Shown: piece after piece, positions 22,284-32,265 of the stretch
Layout of the letters: every line of letters begins with the position of its first letter
Position numbering within the stretch: position 1 is the first letter of the stretch
Assembly: GCA_039654915.1 (NCBI GenBank)
Contig: CM077593.1
Location: 59,464,501-59,528,500, forward strand
Reading direction: 5' to 3'
DNA length: 64,000 nt
Source: Aquilaria yunnanensis
Taxonomy: Eukaryota; Streptophyta; Magnoliopsida; Malvales; Thymelaeaceae
The notes under the pieces: model-generated
What the model saw: only the letters and a program-made list of their open reading frames with translations
What the model was told of the DNA's origin: nothing
Database searches by the model: none
Made by a program: the position numbers and the translations under genes

Positions 22284-23395
22284 TGTTACTACCTCAATAA
22301 ATGGGAAAATTACAGTATAAAGGCATAAAGGTTATAAACCATTATATAGCATGATTTTTCCCATAGTGAATGGAATGTGAAGGGTAAATTGTATAATCTA
22401 CACCTCCTTAAAAGATCCACACAATGGTTATTTGACCCTCAAGAAAAGCCTAAAGGATTCCATGGTTAACAAGTAACCTATGGACTTTATTGTAAGATTT
22501 CAAGACTTGGGTACTCAATGGAGTGTAGTTTGAAGTGTGTATACAATGCTGTGCATATGGTGTTTATGGGGCTATTTTGATGGCATTTTTATGAATGATG
22601 GTTAAAAGGGTTATTAATTCATTGGAATGGTTTTCCCAAGTGTATAAGACATATATGGACACTACCGAATGGGTTTTGCACCTGGAATTGGAGTGTATGA
22701 ATGTTATGATATTTTGTATGGGCATAATGGTCAATACTGGCTAAAATTTGGTACGTTGTACTCCAGCTGCTATAATTTTTTGTACATAATGAATTTTGCT
22801 TTGAAATTTTGACCAAATTTAGAAAACTTCAAAATGAATAAGTTGGCTTTTGAATCACTAGATTCGGTGACCTGTAGCTCGAGTTATGGCCTAAAAAAAG
22901 GGGCTAATTTTGCTGAGCATTGTTTATATGGTCATTTGTACCCAGTTAAATAATTCATAATTGTAAATTTAGGTGTATTTAATATCTCAAACCTATTTCC
23001 CTATGAAGATTTAAGGGTATTAAAAGGTTTAAACCTTTAGGGTACAGGAAAACATGGGTAGAATTTGAGTTGGACACGGTGTGAAAGTTTGGACACGTAA
23101 AATGCACACCAATATCATCATGTATGCATATGATTGTACATCTACTTGGGGATTTTACTCAAATTCCACATTGGCCAGGAATAAAGAATTCCACTATCAT
23201 CGTTACCTCCGGATGAAATTGTATGTGAATATGTGTGTGATGGTTGGAACAATATACACATTTTTGCATAATGACCAAGAAGGCCTTGTGGGTAAACATA
23301 GTGTGCATGTTTTGCTTGGCCTACAGGACATGGACTGCCTGGGGCTTGAGCTCACTAAATTCAATCACTGTATAGAAGTGCTCAAAGTGGTAACA
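22284..23395 (+). mobile_element. Chromovirus C, 3' LTR with internal deletion
   Basis: The LTR starts TGTTACTACC and ends GTGGTAACA. Compared with the 5' LTR it lacks about 1.37 kb. The sequence runs GGGTACTCAAT (as at 15017-15027) straight into GGAGTGTAG (as at 16395). Both sides of the missing segment in the 5' LTR carry TCAAT, which suggests microhomology-mediated deletion. Confidence 0.85.
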
Positions 23396-23792
23396 ATAGT
23401 GCTTGTGAGTAAGGGTTTTGTGATTCGGTTAAGGAAGGTATGGACACAAACCTAAGGAAACTACTCAATAACTTCAAGTGCAAGTCATTGTTTTGCAAGC
23501 TAATATGTTATGTGCTACTTGCATGCATTGTGAGTTTAGGAGTGTGGGAACAAAGTCTAGTGTGATCGATATGTGCTTTATGGTGTATGTGCTATGGTTT
23601 GCTCTAATGACCTTGTGTTTGGTTGTTGGGCTTGTGTTAGAGTATATGCTTTTGTTTTAAGTGATCATGATTGCTTTTAGGTACATTTAAGTATAAACGC
23701 ATGAAAATGACAACTTTTAAATGTTATGTCTTTTGATGTTCTTGGTATGTTTACCAATTACCTTGCACATTATGGATGGTTATGGTATGTTA
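23396..23792 (+). mobile_element. E-type LTR fragment (3' region)
   Basis: No pol gene is present. The block TGTGGGAACAAAGTCTAGTG near 23547 matches TGTGGGACAAGTCTAGAAC at 29709 and TGTGGGCACAAACTCTAGTG at 28415. The following hydrophobic reading frame (23478-23660) is shared with the E-type solo LTRs. I interpret the stretch as a truncated E-type LTR lying between the C 3' LTR and a TIR element. Confidence 0.55.
23478..23660 (+). CDS. LTR micro-ORF, diverged copy
   Basis: The C-terminal half of this 60-codon frame (MVYVLWFALMTLCLVVGLVL) corresponds to the micro-ORFs at 29728-29853 and 59604-59723. The position equivalent to their start codon reads ATC here, so this copy has probably lost its start. 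One hydrophobic helix is predicted. Function unknown. Confidence 0.25.
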   Translation: MQVIVLQANMLCATCMHCEFRSVGTKSSVIDMCFMVYVLWFALMTLCLVVGLVLEYMLLF

Positions 23793-24288
23793 TGACACGG
23801 CCGTCCTTGGCCCCTGCCTAGGAGACCTGTGAGAGCTAATCTCATGGTGGATTGCAATTGGCTAGTTGTATATGTGCATGAATTAAAACTCTGTGATGCT
23901 AGTTGATTGACCTAGAATATGCAAGATGCATGCTCTTCATGCTTTGACTTGGATTAAGAAAAACCATAAAACATTGACTTGGCTAAGAGATTTCCGTAGA
24001 AAATAAGTTTAAATACCCAAAGCATACAAAATCAACATTTATGTGAGTTTACTACACATAACAACTGTGTGGGAGCATTCATACATAAAGTAGACCAATG
24101 CCCTCACCCAAGAGCAACCCTAGAGTCTAGGACTTCTCAAAACATAGACAATGGAGCCAACTAAGAGTACTATATATACAAGCATCATGGAGTTTTAATT
24201 CGTGCACATATTCAACTAGCCAATTGTAATCCACCATGAGACTAGCTCTCACTGGTCTTCTGGGCAAGGGCCAAGGACGGCCGTGTCA
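23793..24288. mobile_element. Small TIR element (496 bp, 108-bp arms)
   Basis: The left arm (23793-23900) starts TGACACGGCCGTCCTTGGCC. The right arm (24181-24288) ends GGACGGCCGTGTCA and is the inverted copy, with few differences over 108 bases. The 280-base core holds no coding sequence. No clear target duplication is visible, so the superfamily is uncertain; a MITE or a foldback remnant would both fit. Confidence 0.65.
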
Positions 24289-24557
24289 CTTTGACTTAAG
24301 TCAAAAGCTTGAACACCTTAAGGTTTACACTAAGACATTTAGGTCCTTAATGCTTTTAGTGTTTCCTTTGTCTAAACTTGTCTTCCATGAGCAATTTGAT
24401 CTTCCAATGGCACTTTTATACCATTCATATCCTTTCCATAACTCTTGAAAATTCTTTCTTGAGATTTTTACAATTAAGTACCCAAATTTCCAAAACCTTA
24501 GAAAAAAGTCCATAGGTTGCTTGACAAACAAGCAACCCTTAAGGCTTTTCCTGGGGG

Positions 24558-24562
24558 CCAAG
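24558..24562. repeat. Target-site duplication CCAAG, left
   Basis: CCAAG here and at 27007-27011 flank the solo copia LTR. The uninterrupted site GGGGGCCAAGTTAC exists in element B at about 5610 and 8320. Confidence 0.9.
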
Positions 24563-24752
24563 TGTTAGTGTTGTGCCCAAAAAGCCAATCATGAGATGAT
24601 TGTATTTTTGTACATTGAGTCATGATATTTTATTAAGGCATTAATCCAGAAATCATGTTTGTTGTTCTGTTTCTACGTAACGTAATAAACATAATTGTAA
24701 CCCTAGAATAATGATATTCTTAAACGTCCCTGGTCTAGTATTATTGCGGAGC

Positions 24753-24757
24753 GGGTT
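24753..24757. repeat. Target-site duplication GGGTT, left
   Basis: GGGTT at 24753-24757 and 25779-25783 flanks the solo gypsy-D LTR. Intact copia LTRs read GCGGGTTGCAATAATAC at this place. Confidence 0.9.
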
Positions 24758-25778
24758 TGATATGATCAAAGAAGGCACAACCAAGGAAGGCATGGACCCA
24801 CTGAAGGTTTCTAGTGGACCATTGACAAGGAAGAAGGCTAATGAGCTCACTCGTGCACTTCAAGCTTGGATTTTGACAGATTGGCGATGTTCTGGTAGAA
24901 AATTCATATCTTGAGGTAAACAGATCTGAATTGAGTAATTCATGATTCATTGGAAAGCTAACATCTGGAGCTGAAAATCATATGAAGACCATGAAAGCCA
25001 GTTTGCACGATAAGGAGGTCCAATTTAGCTTCAAAGTCGTGATTTACGAGTTATCGCTGGTTCAGAAGCAGTTTCAGTATTTTGGGAATATATTTCGATT
25101 CAGAAGTCCATTTTGTATGATTCAAGTGTGGTTTCGAAGCTAAGAAAGAGATCTACAACTTTCATGTTTTACATTTTGATAAATCATGGCTCCATGAAGT
25201 TCGAATTGCAGCTTGAAGTTGAAGACACAAGCAGGAACCACCTGAGAAGACTATTTTGGGTTTTTATGGCCAATCTTATTTTGTAACGTATTTTATTTTA
25301 GTTTCCTGTTTATTTACATTATTTAGGATGTTATTTAGGCCATGGAAGTGATTCAGGTCATTTAGGATAAAAGGAATTTGCTGCACACCTTAAACATGTG
25401 TTAAAAGTGTGTTAGAGTCCTAGTTTGACTAGGTTTTCTTAAGTCCTTTGTAACTAGGTTTCCTAGGTGACTTGGGCTGCGAAATTTGCCCAGATTTTTA
25501 CCCTAGTTTAGGCCTATATAAAGGCACATATTTTGGGTGTAAACATACAGATTATTGCCGAAATAATATTGCTCTTTGGAGAGGTTTTCTCTTTGGTTCT
25601 TGGCGGACTGCCTTGGTGCACAAGTATGCTTGTGTTCTTGGAGTTCTATACTTCTCATTTCTAGTCACAGGTTGATTAGGGGTGGGGGTCTTCAAACCCA
25701 GTCTCTTTGATGTCTTGTGGAGCTTGAAAAACATCTTGGGCGAGTTTCATGGTCTTTATACCATCGGGGTTCGCATCA
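24758..25778 (+). mobile_element. Solo LTR of the gypsy-D family (1021 bp)
   Basis: It starts TGATATGATCAAAGAAGG and ends TTCGCATCA, with TSD GGGTT. It is homologous to the 987-bp LTRs of element D but clearly diverged. A TATA box TATATAAA lies at 25515-25522. The first codons read as in D ([18 protein letters not shown]) and then diverge, with a stop after about 50 codons. No internal region remains. Confidence 0.9.
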
Positions 25779-28000
25779 GGGTTGCAATAATACATAATGA
25801 CTAGCATATGTGGAGACTAATATGAGATATGTAGTCTACATATGGGTACAAGTTGGAGAAGTTGTGTACTGGACCGACCCACAATGAGAACACTACATGG
25901 ACCGTTATATGAGTGTCATAAGTGATTCTCATAGTGATCATGGTATATGTAGTCCTTCGACCTAAGATCATCAAGGTTCCCTACATGTGAGTCACATACT
26001 TTGATACTTTCCTTTGTTGCTCGTAACTGAGTGAACTTGAAGAAGGTCATTGGGTATGTCACATATCATGCGGAGGGATTTGTATGATCAAGATGGGATT
26101 TGTCCTTCCTATGTAACGGGAGTGATATCTTCGGGCCCCTTGATAGAGTAAGACTTAGAAAAATGCATGGCCTTGCTCGGATGAATTGATATACGATATC
26201 AATGTCATCAGTTTAAGTTGGTCTACTCGGTAATCAAGAAACCAAAGATTGGGCTATACGAGAGTGACACATTCCATGTCTCGTCCTTAGTCTTGATATC
26301 TTGGACAAAGGGATAATGGCATATATCGGTGATGATCATAAAGGTTTAGTCGAATCACCGACAATCTTGTCACTTGGGTAGCAATGATGTGTTGCAAGAC
26401 ACCACTTTTTGCTTATGATTATAAATGTGATTTATGATCATTGCCAACATGGCAAGAGCCTATTAGGTCGGACACATAGGGCTACTTGGATCATTAGAGT
26501 GCATGGGCTAATAATTTGGGTTTTGGTTTCACTTTAATTTCGTATTAATAATAGGCCCAAATAGTTGAGCCATTATTAAGCCCGAAATTAAAGCCTAATT
26601 GGATTAGGGCTTTGAAACCTATTAGGCCTGGAAGTTGAGTCTCACTATAAATACAACTTCTAGTGAGAAATTCATAGGTCTCCTTGCCCTAGCCTCCCAA
26701 AAGGACAGCCGCACTCTTCTCTTGTAATTCCTTGGAGGACGCAAGCTAGCACTACGAGCGCAAGAGAAACGCATCTGCCAGGATGTGGTGGAAGCATGGT
26801 GATCCCAAGAGGCTCGTGTGGATACCATAGAGAGCCTGAACACGTCAACTGTTCAGGTTTTGTTATTCGACTCTATAGTTGAGTGAGAGATCTCAACCGA
26901 AAATTAGGTATGAAAATTTTCGAAGACCCAGTTTACCCCATTTTACTTGGATCCCGGAGGGTTTCGGTTAAATTCCACTGCGTTGTTTGGCTCCCGAAAC
27001 CCAACACCAAGTTACCAACTTGGAACACTCTTAAGGAGGTTTTCATTATACCTTTTACCCCTCACACTTCAATCACTGTGAAGAGAATTACACAATATAT
27101 TGGCTTTTTGACCATTATGCCACACTTGTAATTCTCCCATTTTTGTGCGGTGGTAACATGTATTGTCACTAAATTTGTATTGTCACTAAATTTCAAAGTG
27201 TTTAAGCCATGGGCTATTAAGGATTTAAGGCTTAAGAAATGTGAATGATTTAGGACTTATGCTTATTAAACCTAGGAAGTGATATTTTGAATGAAGCTTG
27301 AATGTATTTTGAGTGTTAAACACTCTCAAATTTAAACATGACTTCGTCGAGAAGAAGGAAGATGCAATTGATGAATTGTGAAAGTAAGGGACCTATTTGC
27401 AAGTCTATCACAAGTTTAAATGGAGGAATCTTTTATGTGGGGACTCAAATGTTTCATGCAAACTTCATGCTTGTTTGAGTTAGCGTTAAGCTAATTTGAA
27501 GGACACTTGTCCTCTTCGGCTAAGGCTTAACTCCACTAAGCCTTCTTCCTCCTCCTACCAATTGTATCCTCCATTGTTAGGCTCCCAAGCTCATGTTCTT
27601 AAAGGTTTAAGAGAGTTGTAAGCACAACCAAGCCAATACAAGAGATTTCTTGGTGAAGAAGTGGATTCATGTGTGAGTTAAGTGAAGGAGAAGGTTTAAA
27701 ACAACAACAGGATACTAAAGGCACATTCTAGGATTGCAAGCTTTCGAGCAACAAGGGTTGCTAAGCCAAGGTAAGGATTTCGATGAATTCACTAAGTAGC
27801 TATGAGGCCTACGGTTGCTTTGGCAACTATATTAATGTGCTAATTACCTAGGTATGGTAAGCATTAGGGTTAGGAATTGAGATGGCAAACTCAATTCCCA
27901 AGTTAGGGAGCTCTCAGGCTTAAGTTGAAACAATCAGATAGTTAATCAAAACTATATGGAATGTTGATCATGCTTGCTAGGCCTTTTGGATGATGAATGT

Positions 28001-28024
28001 GGTGTGTGTGTGTGTGCGCGCGTG
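28001..28024. repeat. (GT)n-(GC)n microsatellite
   Basis: A GTGTGTGTGTGTGT run passes directly into GCGCGCG. Alternating purine-pyrimidine DNA of this kind can adopt the Z form. It lies inside the E-type LTR fragment. Confidence 0.85.
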
Positions 28025-29505
28025 CTTCTATGTTTGATTGTGTGTGCTAACCCCATAGTTATTCACATAGTTATATATATACATTTTATATTGTATTGTC
28101 TTCTTTCTTTTCGTGTCTTCCTTGTAGGTGCTTAGAGCATGTATTCGGTTAAGCTTAAAGTTTAACCTATGTTAGGCCTTGGAGGCCATATGGGATCCTT
28201 ATTGAGTTTTATACTCATTGCCCTACCTTTTATGTATGTAGGAAAAGGATTACTTGAGAGGCAAGGAAGCTAAGAGTAGTATATACTCTTTCGGGTTTTG
28301 GAAGGTATAGTGTTAGGTTGTTATTTTGCTCAATATTCTAAGTGTTAAAGATTGCTTCTATATCAAGCTAATGTTTGTGAACTCATTTTCTTGTAGGCCT
28401 TGTGTGTTTAGAGTTGTGGGCACAAACTCTAGTGAGGTTGTAATGTCAAGACCCTTACCTCAGTGCTTGGCCAATGCCAAAAATGCAAGATGAATGCATT
28501 AAAACAAAGAGGGGCTTAAGTGAAAATGGGTAATATCATGGGTAGGCTTACCCAAGAGTTATCAGGTTTGAATTTTGCAATAAAAATGGCTTGTAGTGGA
28601 AGTGGTGGAAAACAAAATTAAGGGCCTAATTGTACTTATATTCGGGTGCCTAAAACTAAGCATGTGTTAATGGTGGACTACATGGCACCACGCAAAGAAA
28701 GGGTGTAGCGGAGAAGGGCATTACACCCAATTATATGCCACATGGCCATTAACCAGAAATGCATCCTTCCACTAAGTCTAATGGCATGATTTTGGGTCAA
28801 ACCTCCTTATTTGAGATTGACCGAGTTCTTGGCGAAGTTTTGTTGTTCTTCGCATTGAAGCATCGAGTTCATGCCGAATTCTTGTTGATTGGAGCTTGAA
28901 TTGAGGGTTCAAGCATGTTAAGTGCATTTTGGCCATTGGCGACCAAATAAGCTTGAGTTCAAAGCTTAGTATTGAAGAAGTGAGTTTGGCCAAGATCTTA
29001 ACACAAGGAATTGGAAAGGATTCATTATATCTTACTTGATTTTGGTATTATTCCATGTCCAAGTAGATGTTAGGCATCTAAGTGATAGTATTCTAAACTA
29101 AATGAGCTTGGATTACCGTAGGGGCTATGTGATTACCTTTGGGTATGTTGGTTGGTTACTAGCTAGTTTCCTATAAGCAAGTACTAAAGTTCTTCATGGG
29201 TATGCCAACTTATAAGTGAACTTGGATCTCTAGGGGAATGAGATGTACTAGAGAAGTATTTCAGATTGGAAATGTTGTACTTGCTTGGTAGGCCTTCAGC
29301 CGAGAAAGAACAATGTGTGTGGTGTGTGAGTTGTGTGCTTTGATGCTTTGTTGACCTTCAATAATAGTAGATGATATGTATATGTTGTTGTATATTTTGT
29401 GTCTTTGGTGTTTTCCTGTCTTTGTTGCAAGTATAGCTTAACTAAAGGAGGCTAAGCTTTCGGCTGAACTAAATAAGCTCTAATGAGCTGAAGTGAATTA
29501 CTTAC

Positions 29506-29521
29506 TGAGTTTTAAAACTCA
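29506..29521 (+). other. Perfect 16-nt palindrome in E-type LTR
   Basis: TGAGTTTTAAAACTCA is perfectly self-complementary and is followed by TGCCC and, about 20 bases on, TTTTAGGAAAAGG. The copies at 59358-59374 (TGAGTAA-TTG-TTACTCA) and 28203-28217 keep the stem with other bases. Confidence 0.5.
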
Positions 29522-29727
29522 TGCCCTATTTATGTATATGTTTTAGGAAAAGGATTTGAGCTAGATTAGCTTGCTTGTGTGCTAAGCTAGTTGCCAGTTA
29601 TGCAAGGTATGTACTAAACCGAGAAAGCTAGCTCAATAAGTACTTAGTGCAAGCTTTATATGTCTTTGAAACTCATGTGTTTGAGTTTTGCAGGCTTGCT
29701 TGTAGATTGTGGGACAAGTCTAGAACT

Positions 29728-29853
29728 ATGGATGTGTGCTCATGGGCTTTAGTTATGTGGATGACTCTTTTGATTATGGGTCTAGTAGTAGGACTCTTTT
29801 TGCAAGCGTTGATTTTGTACTATACCCTTAAAGTAGCTTTCGGGTATTTTTAA
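29728..29853 (+). CDS. Conserved hydrophobic LTR micro-ORF (41 aa)
   Basis: The ATG follows an intron-like GT...AG pair (29607-29693) by 34 bases. The peptide starts MDVCSWALVMWMTLL, has one hydrophobic helix with GLVVGLFLQALIL and ends TLKVAFGYF. The homologous frame at 59604-59723 starts MDVWTIAL and shares the pattern G-L-x-L-Q-x-x-L-L-Y-x-T-L-K-V. A frame that stays open with conservative replacements between diverged LTRs suggests coding, but nothing is known of a product. It could be an upstream ORF in the element's leader. Confidence 0.35.
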   Translation: MDVCSWALVMWMTLLIMGLVVGLFLQALILYYTLKVAFGYF

Positions 29854-30696
29854 GTACTTGGCACGTAATGCATAAATATGTTATGTTTTGGTTTATAAGT
29901 GCTCTTGGTAGTGTTCCAAGGGTGTAAACACTAGTATGGATGATATTTTGTGCACATAGTCTCAGGTGACTAATGAAACTTATTTAAGTGTTATGAATGG
30001 AATGCTAAGTTTATGTTTTGAGTATATTAGTACTTTTGGTTTTTGACCATAATGTGTTGAACCTCTCTTGGGTCTTGCTGTGCAGAATGTGCATAAATCA
30101 TGGAAATGGATTTGAGCTTTTTGGTTGTCATGCATTATGAATCCGGACTTAAGGAGCACACATGAAACACTTATATGAGAAGCCATTTAAACCTTGCCAT
30201 GTGATGCAAGTAATGACTAAAAGCTACTTGGTTAGCCTCTTGGGGCACCTCCCAGGCCTTAGCCATATGAGTAAAGATTTTGTGCAAGTATGAGGGATAT
30301 GGCCGAGTCATAATCTTACTTATAAACCATTATAAGTGTAATAGATGAACATAAGTTCTAGTGCTTTGGTTACATAGTTGATTAGCACTATAAATGCATA
30401 GGCTGGGGTCTGTGTGGGGTGTGACATGTAATGTGTACCATGGCATATATGTTGTGCTTGCTTTGTTGATTATGGTATGGTGGTTGGACTTGTTTTAGAG
30501 AGCATAATCATGTTTCAGTTGGTAATGATCACATTCGGGTATGCTTAGGTGCAATAGTGTTAGTGTTGTGCCCGAAAGCCAATCATGAGATGATTGTATT
30601 TTGCACATTGAGTCATGATAATTTACTAAGGCATTATTCTAGTAATTGTGTTTGTTATATGTTTTCTGTGTGACATAATCAAATGTAATTACAACC

Positions 30697-30706
30697 CTAG
30701 AATAAT
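30697..30706. repeat. 10-bp target duplication CTAGAATAAT of the MULE
   Basis: CTAGAATAAT occurs at 30697-30706 and 32142-32151, immediately outside the inverted termini. Intact copia LTRs have a single CCCTAGAATAATGATATTC here. Confidence 0.9.
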
Positions 30707-32141
30707 GGGTAAAATCCATATGTAGTCCCCTAACTTTAAGGATCGTCCTAATGTGGTCCCTTAGCTCAAAAAGTGGTTCTTAAAGTCCCCTAACTCAACT
30801 TAAGTGTCCTATTTTGGTCCCTACCGTTAGTTCAGGCGTTATTTCAGACGGAAATTGCCTATGTGGCACCTAAACTGCCACATGGCATCTAAACTGCCAC
30901 ATGTCATCTTATTTTATGGCAATGAATGACTACATTGGAAGAATACAAAAATTTATGTTAGAATTGACCCAAACTAATAACCTTAGGAACTTAAATGTAT
31001 ATTAGCCAACAATCCATCTTCTTCCCCAAATCTTTGCCGGCGGAAGCGAACCAAATGAAAAAGTCCCACCGATCGGGAACCAATTTTCTAAATCCCTACA
31101 AATTCAAGGGCAAAAGGCACCGAAATCAGAGATCCGAAGCATATCCGGGTGAAAACGGAAAGAATCAAGCAAGTAATTGAAACTGGTGTACGTAGGTATT
31201 GAGTTGGCGGACGAAGCTGGAGAAATTGTTGTGCTTGAAGTATTTGGGAAACAAATCGCGGGTGAAAACGGTGGGTGGTTATCAACTTTTTATTATTCTT
31301 TAAGTCCCTGAAATTGCAACAAACGGGATTGCAACGGATGATAGAAGCATCATTCAACAAAGTGAGAAAATTGGGGTTTCGATTATGAAAATCGATCAAT
31401 GGCAGGCGATATGGGATTGAAGTCAAGGTTCCAGCTCTATGATGATTTGGGAAATTTTGGAAATTAGTAGCTTTCTCCAGCGAGATGGACCGAGAAAATG
31501 GAGAGACAGACAAAAAACGGAGGCAAAGAGGGAGGATGGATTAAGAAACGGAGGTGAGGCGGGAGGTTGGACCACGCCACCTAGTAATTACGAAAGGCCG
31601 TCAACCAATGTGAATCATGCAAGCACCGGAGGAATCCCGAACAGGAGCAGCGGGGTTGGCAACGGGATAGGAGGGAGACGGAGGAAAGCAGGGTTGGCGG
31701 CGGAGAGGAGGAAGATGGAGGAAGGCGGGGTTTGTGGCAGGAGAGGAGGGAGATGGAGAAATTAGGGTTATTCTTTAAGTCCCTGAAATTAGGGTTAGCA
31801 AATCGTGCGCGAAAACGGTGGGCGGCGGACGGTGAGAGTTGGGGAAGAGGATGAAATTGGGGTTATCAACTTTTTAAGTCCTTGAAATTATTTGTTGTGT
31901 CAAATCTAACCTAAGGTTTATTATTCTTTCAGTCTCATCACTTATTGCCATAAAATAGGATGCCATGTGGCAGTTTAGGTGCCACGTAGGCAATTTCCGT
32001 CTGAAATAATGCCTGAACTAACGGTAGGGACCAAAATAGGACACTTAAGTTGAGTTAGAGGACTTTAAGAGCCACTTTTTGAGTTAAGGGACCACATTAG
32101 GACGATCCTTAAAGTTAGGGGACTACATATGGATTTTACCC
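30707..32141. mobile_element. Non-autonomous Mutator-like element (1435 bp)
   Basis: The termini GGGTAAAATCCATATGTAGT and its inverted copy (ending 32141) extend inward as terminal inverted repeats of about 230 bases. In the left arm a CTAAACTGCCACATGGCAT-like unit is duplicated. The 10-bp target duplication and long TIRs fit a Mutator-like element; MULE duplications are usually 9-11 bp. No transposase is encoded. The interior (30985-31900) is richer in G+C and CpG than its surroundings and contains direct repeats around GAAAACGGTGGG and TTTAAGTCCCTGAAATT. The open frames there (31088-31513 minus, 31439-31765 plus) match nothing I recognise. Confidence 0.85.
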
Positions 32142-32265
32142 CTAGAATAATAGTATTCTTAAATGTCCCTGGTCTAGTATTATTGTGAGTGGGTTCCAAT
32201 AATACATAATGACTAGCATATGTGGAGAGTAATATGAGATATGTAGTCTACATATGGGTACAAGT

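Larger units (their letters stand above)
24563..27006 (+). mobile_element. Solo LTR of the copia family (L1), with nested LTR
   Basis: It starts TGTTAGTGTTGTGCCC and ends CCCGAAACCCAACA, flanked by CCAAG on both sides. Without the nested gypsy-D LTR it measures about 1418 bases, like L7 (1412). Only one LTR and no internal region lie between the duplications, so it is a solo LTR left by LTR-LTR recombination. It contains the imperfect palindrome TTGATATACGATATCAA (26186-26202) found in most copies. Confidence 0.9.
24289..27158 (-). mobile_element. B-type LTR fragment, interrupted by a copia LTR
   Basis: 24289-24557 plus 27007-27158 reconstitute the first 420 bases of a B-type LTR on the minus strand. 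The terminus GGTGGTAACA is at 27149-27158, and the sequence follows B (5338-5757) closely, including GGGGGCCAAGTTACCAACTT across the insertion point. The fragment begins with the perfect palindrome TTTGACTTAAGTCAAA (24290-24305). The rest of that element is missing. Confidence 0.8.
28444..30426 (+). mobile_element. E-type solo LTR (1983 bp)
   Basis: It starts TGTCAAGACCC and ends GGGGTGTGACA, and is flanked by TGTAA at 28439-28443 and 30427-30431. The terminal inverted repeat TGTCA/TGACA and the 2-kb size resemble LTRs of Tekay/Del-type chromoviruses. It is homologous to 58017-60420, for example CCTCAGTGCTTGGCC near the start and GGCTGGGGTCTGTGTGGGG at the end. It carries a hairpin (29506-29521), intron-like splice signals (29607-29693) and a micro-ORF (29728-29853). 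Confidence 0.8.
27159..30557 (+). mobile_element. E-type LTR fragment, interrupted by another E-type LTR
   Basis: 27159-28443 and 30432-30557 together look like one E-type LTR cut by the solo LTR at 28444-30426 and truncated at 30557 by a copia LTR. Features shared with E-type copies are ACTCATTGCCC followed by TAGGAAAAGGATT (28213-28250), and TGTGGGCACAAACTCTAGTG. After the interruption a hydrophobic frame with VVGLVLES continues. No gene other than this fragment is visible. The match to the other E copies is weak in the first kilobase. Confidence 0.5.
30558..32265 (+). mobile_element. Copia-family LTR L2, truncated, carrying a MULE
   Basis: It begins TGTTAGTGTTGTGCCCGAAAG and is interrupted at 30707-32141. 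It resumes with AGTATTCTTAAATGTCCC and breaks off at about 32265 (GGTACAAGTT), where LTR L3 starts in its own 5' part. About 1.1 kb of its 3' portion is absent. Confidence 0.8.

Noticed and set aside
31088..31765. Open frames of 141 and 108 codons inside the Mutator-like element.
   Set aside because: They overlap on opposite strands, match no motif I know, and the GC-rich composition makes long frames likely by chance. Kept only as a possible capture of host sequence.
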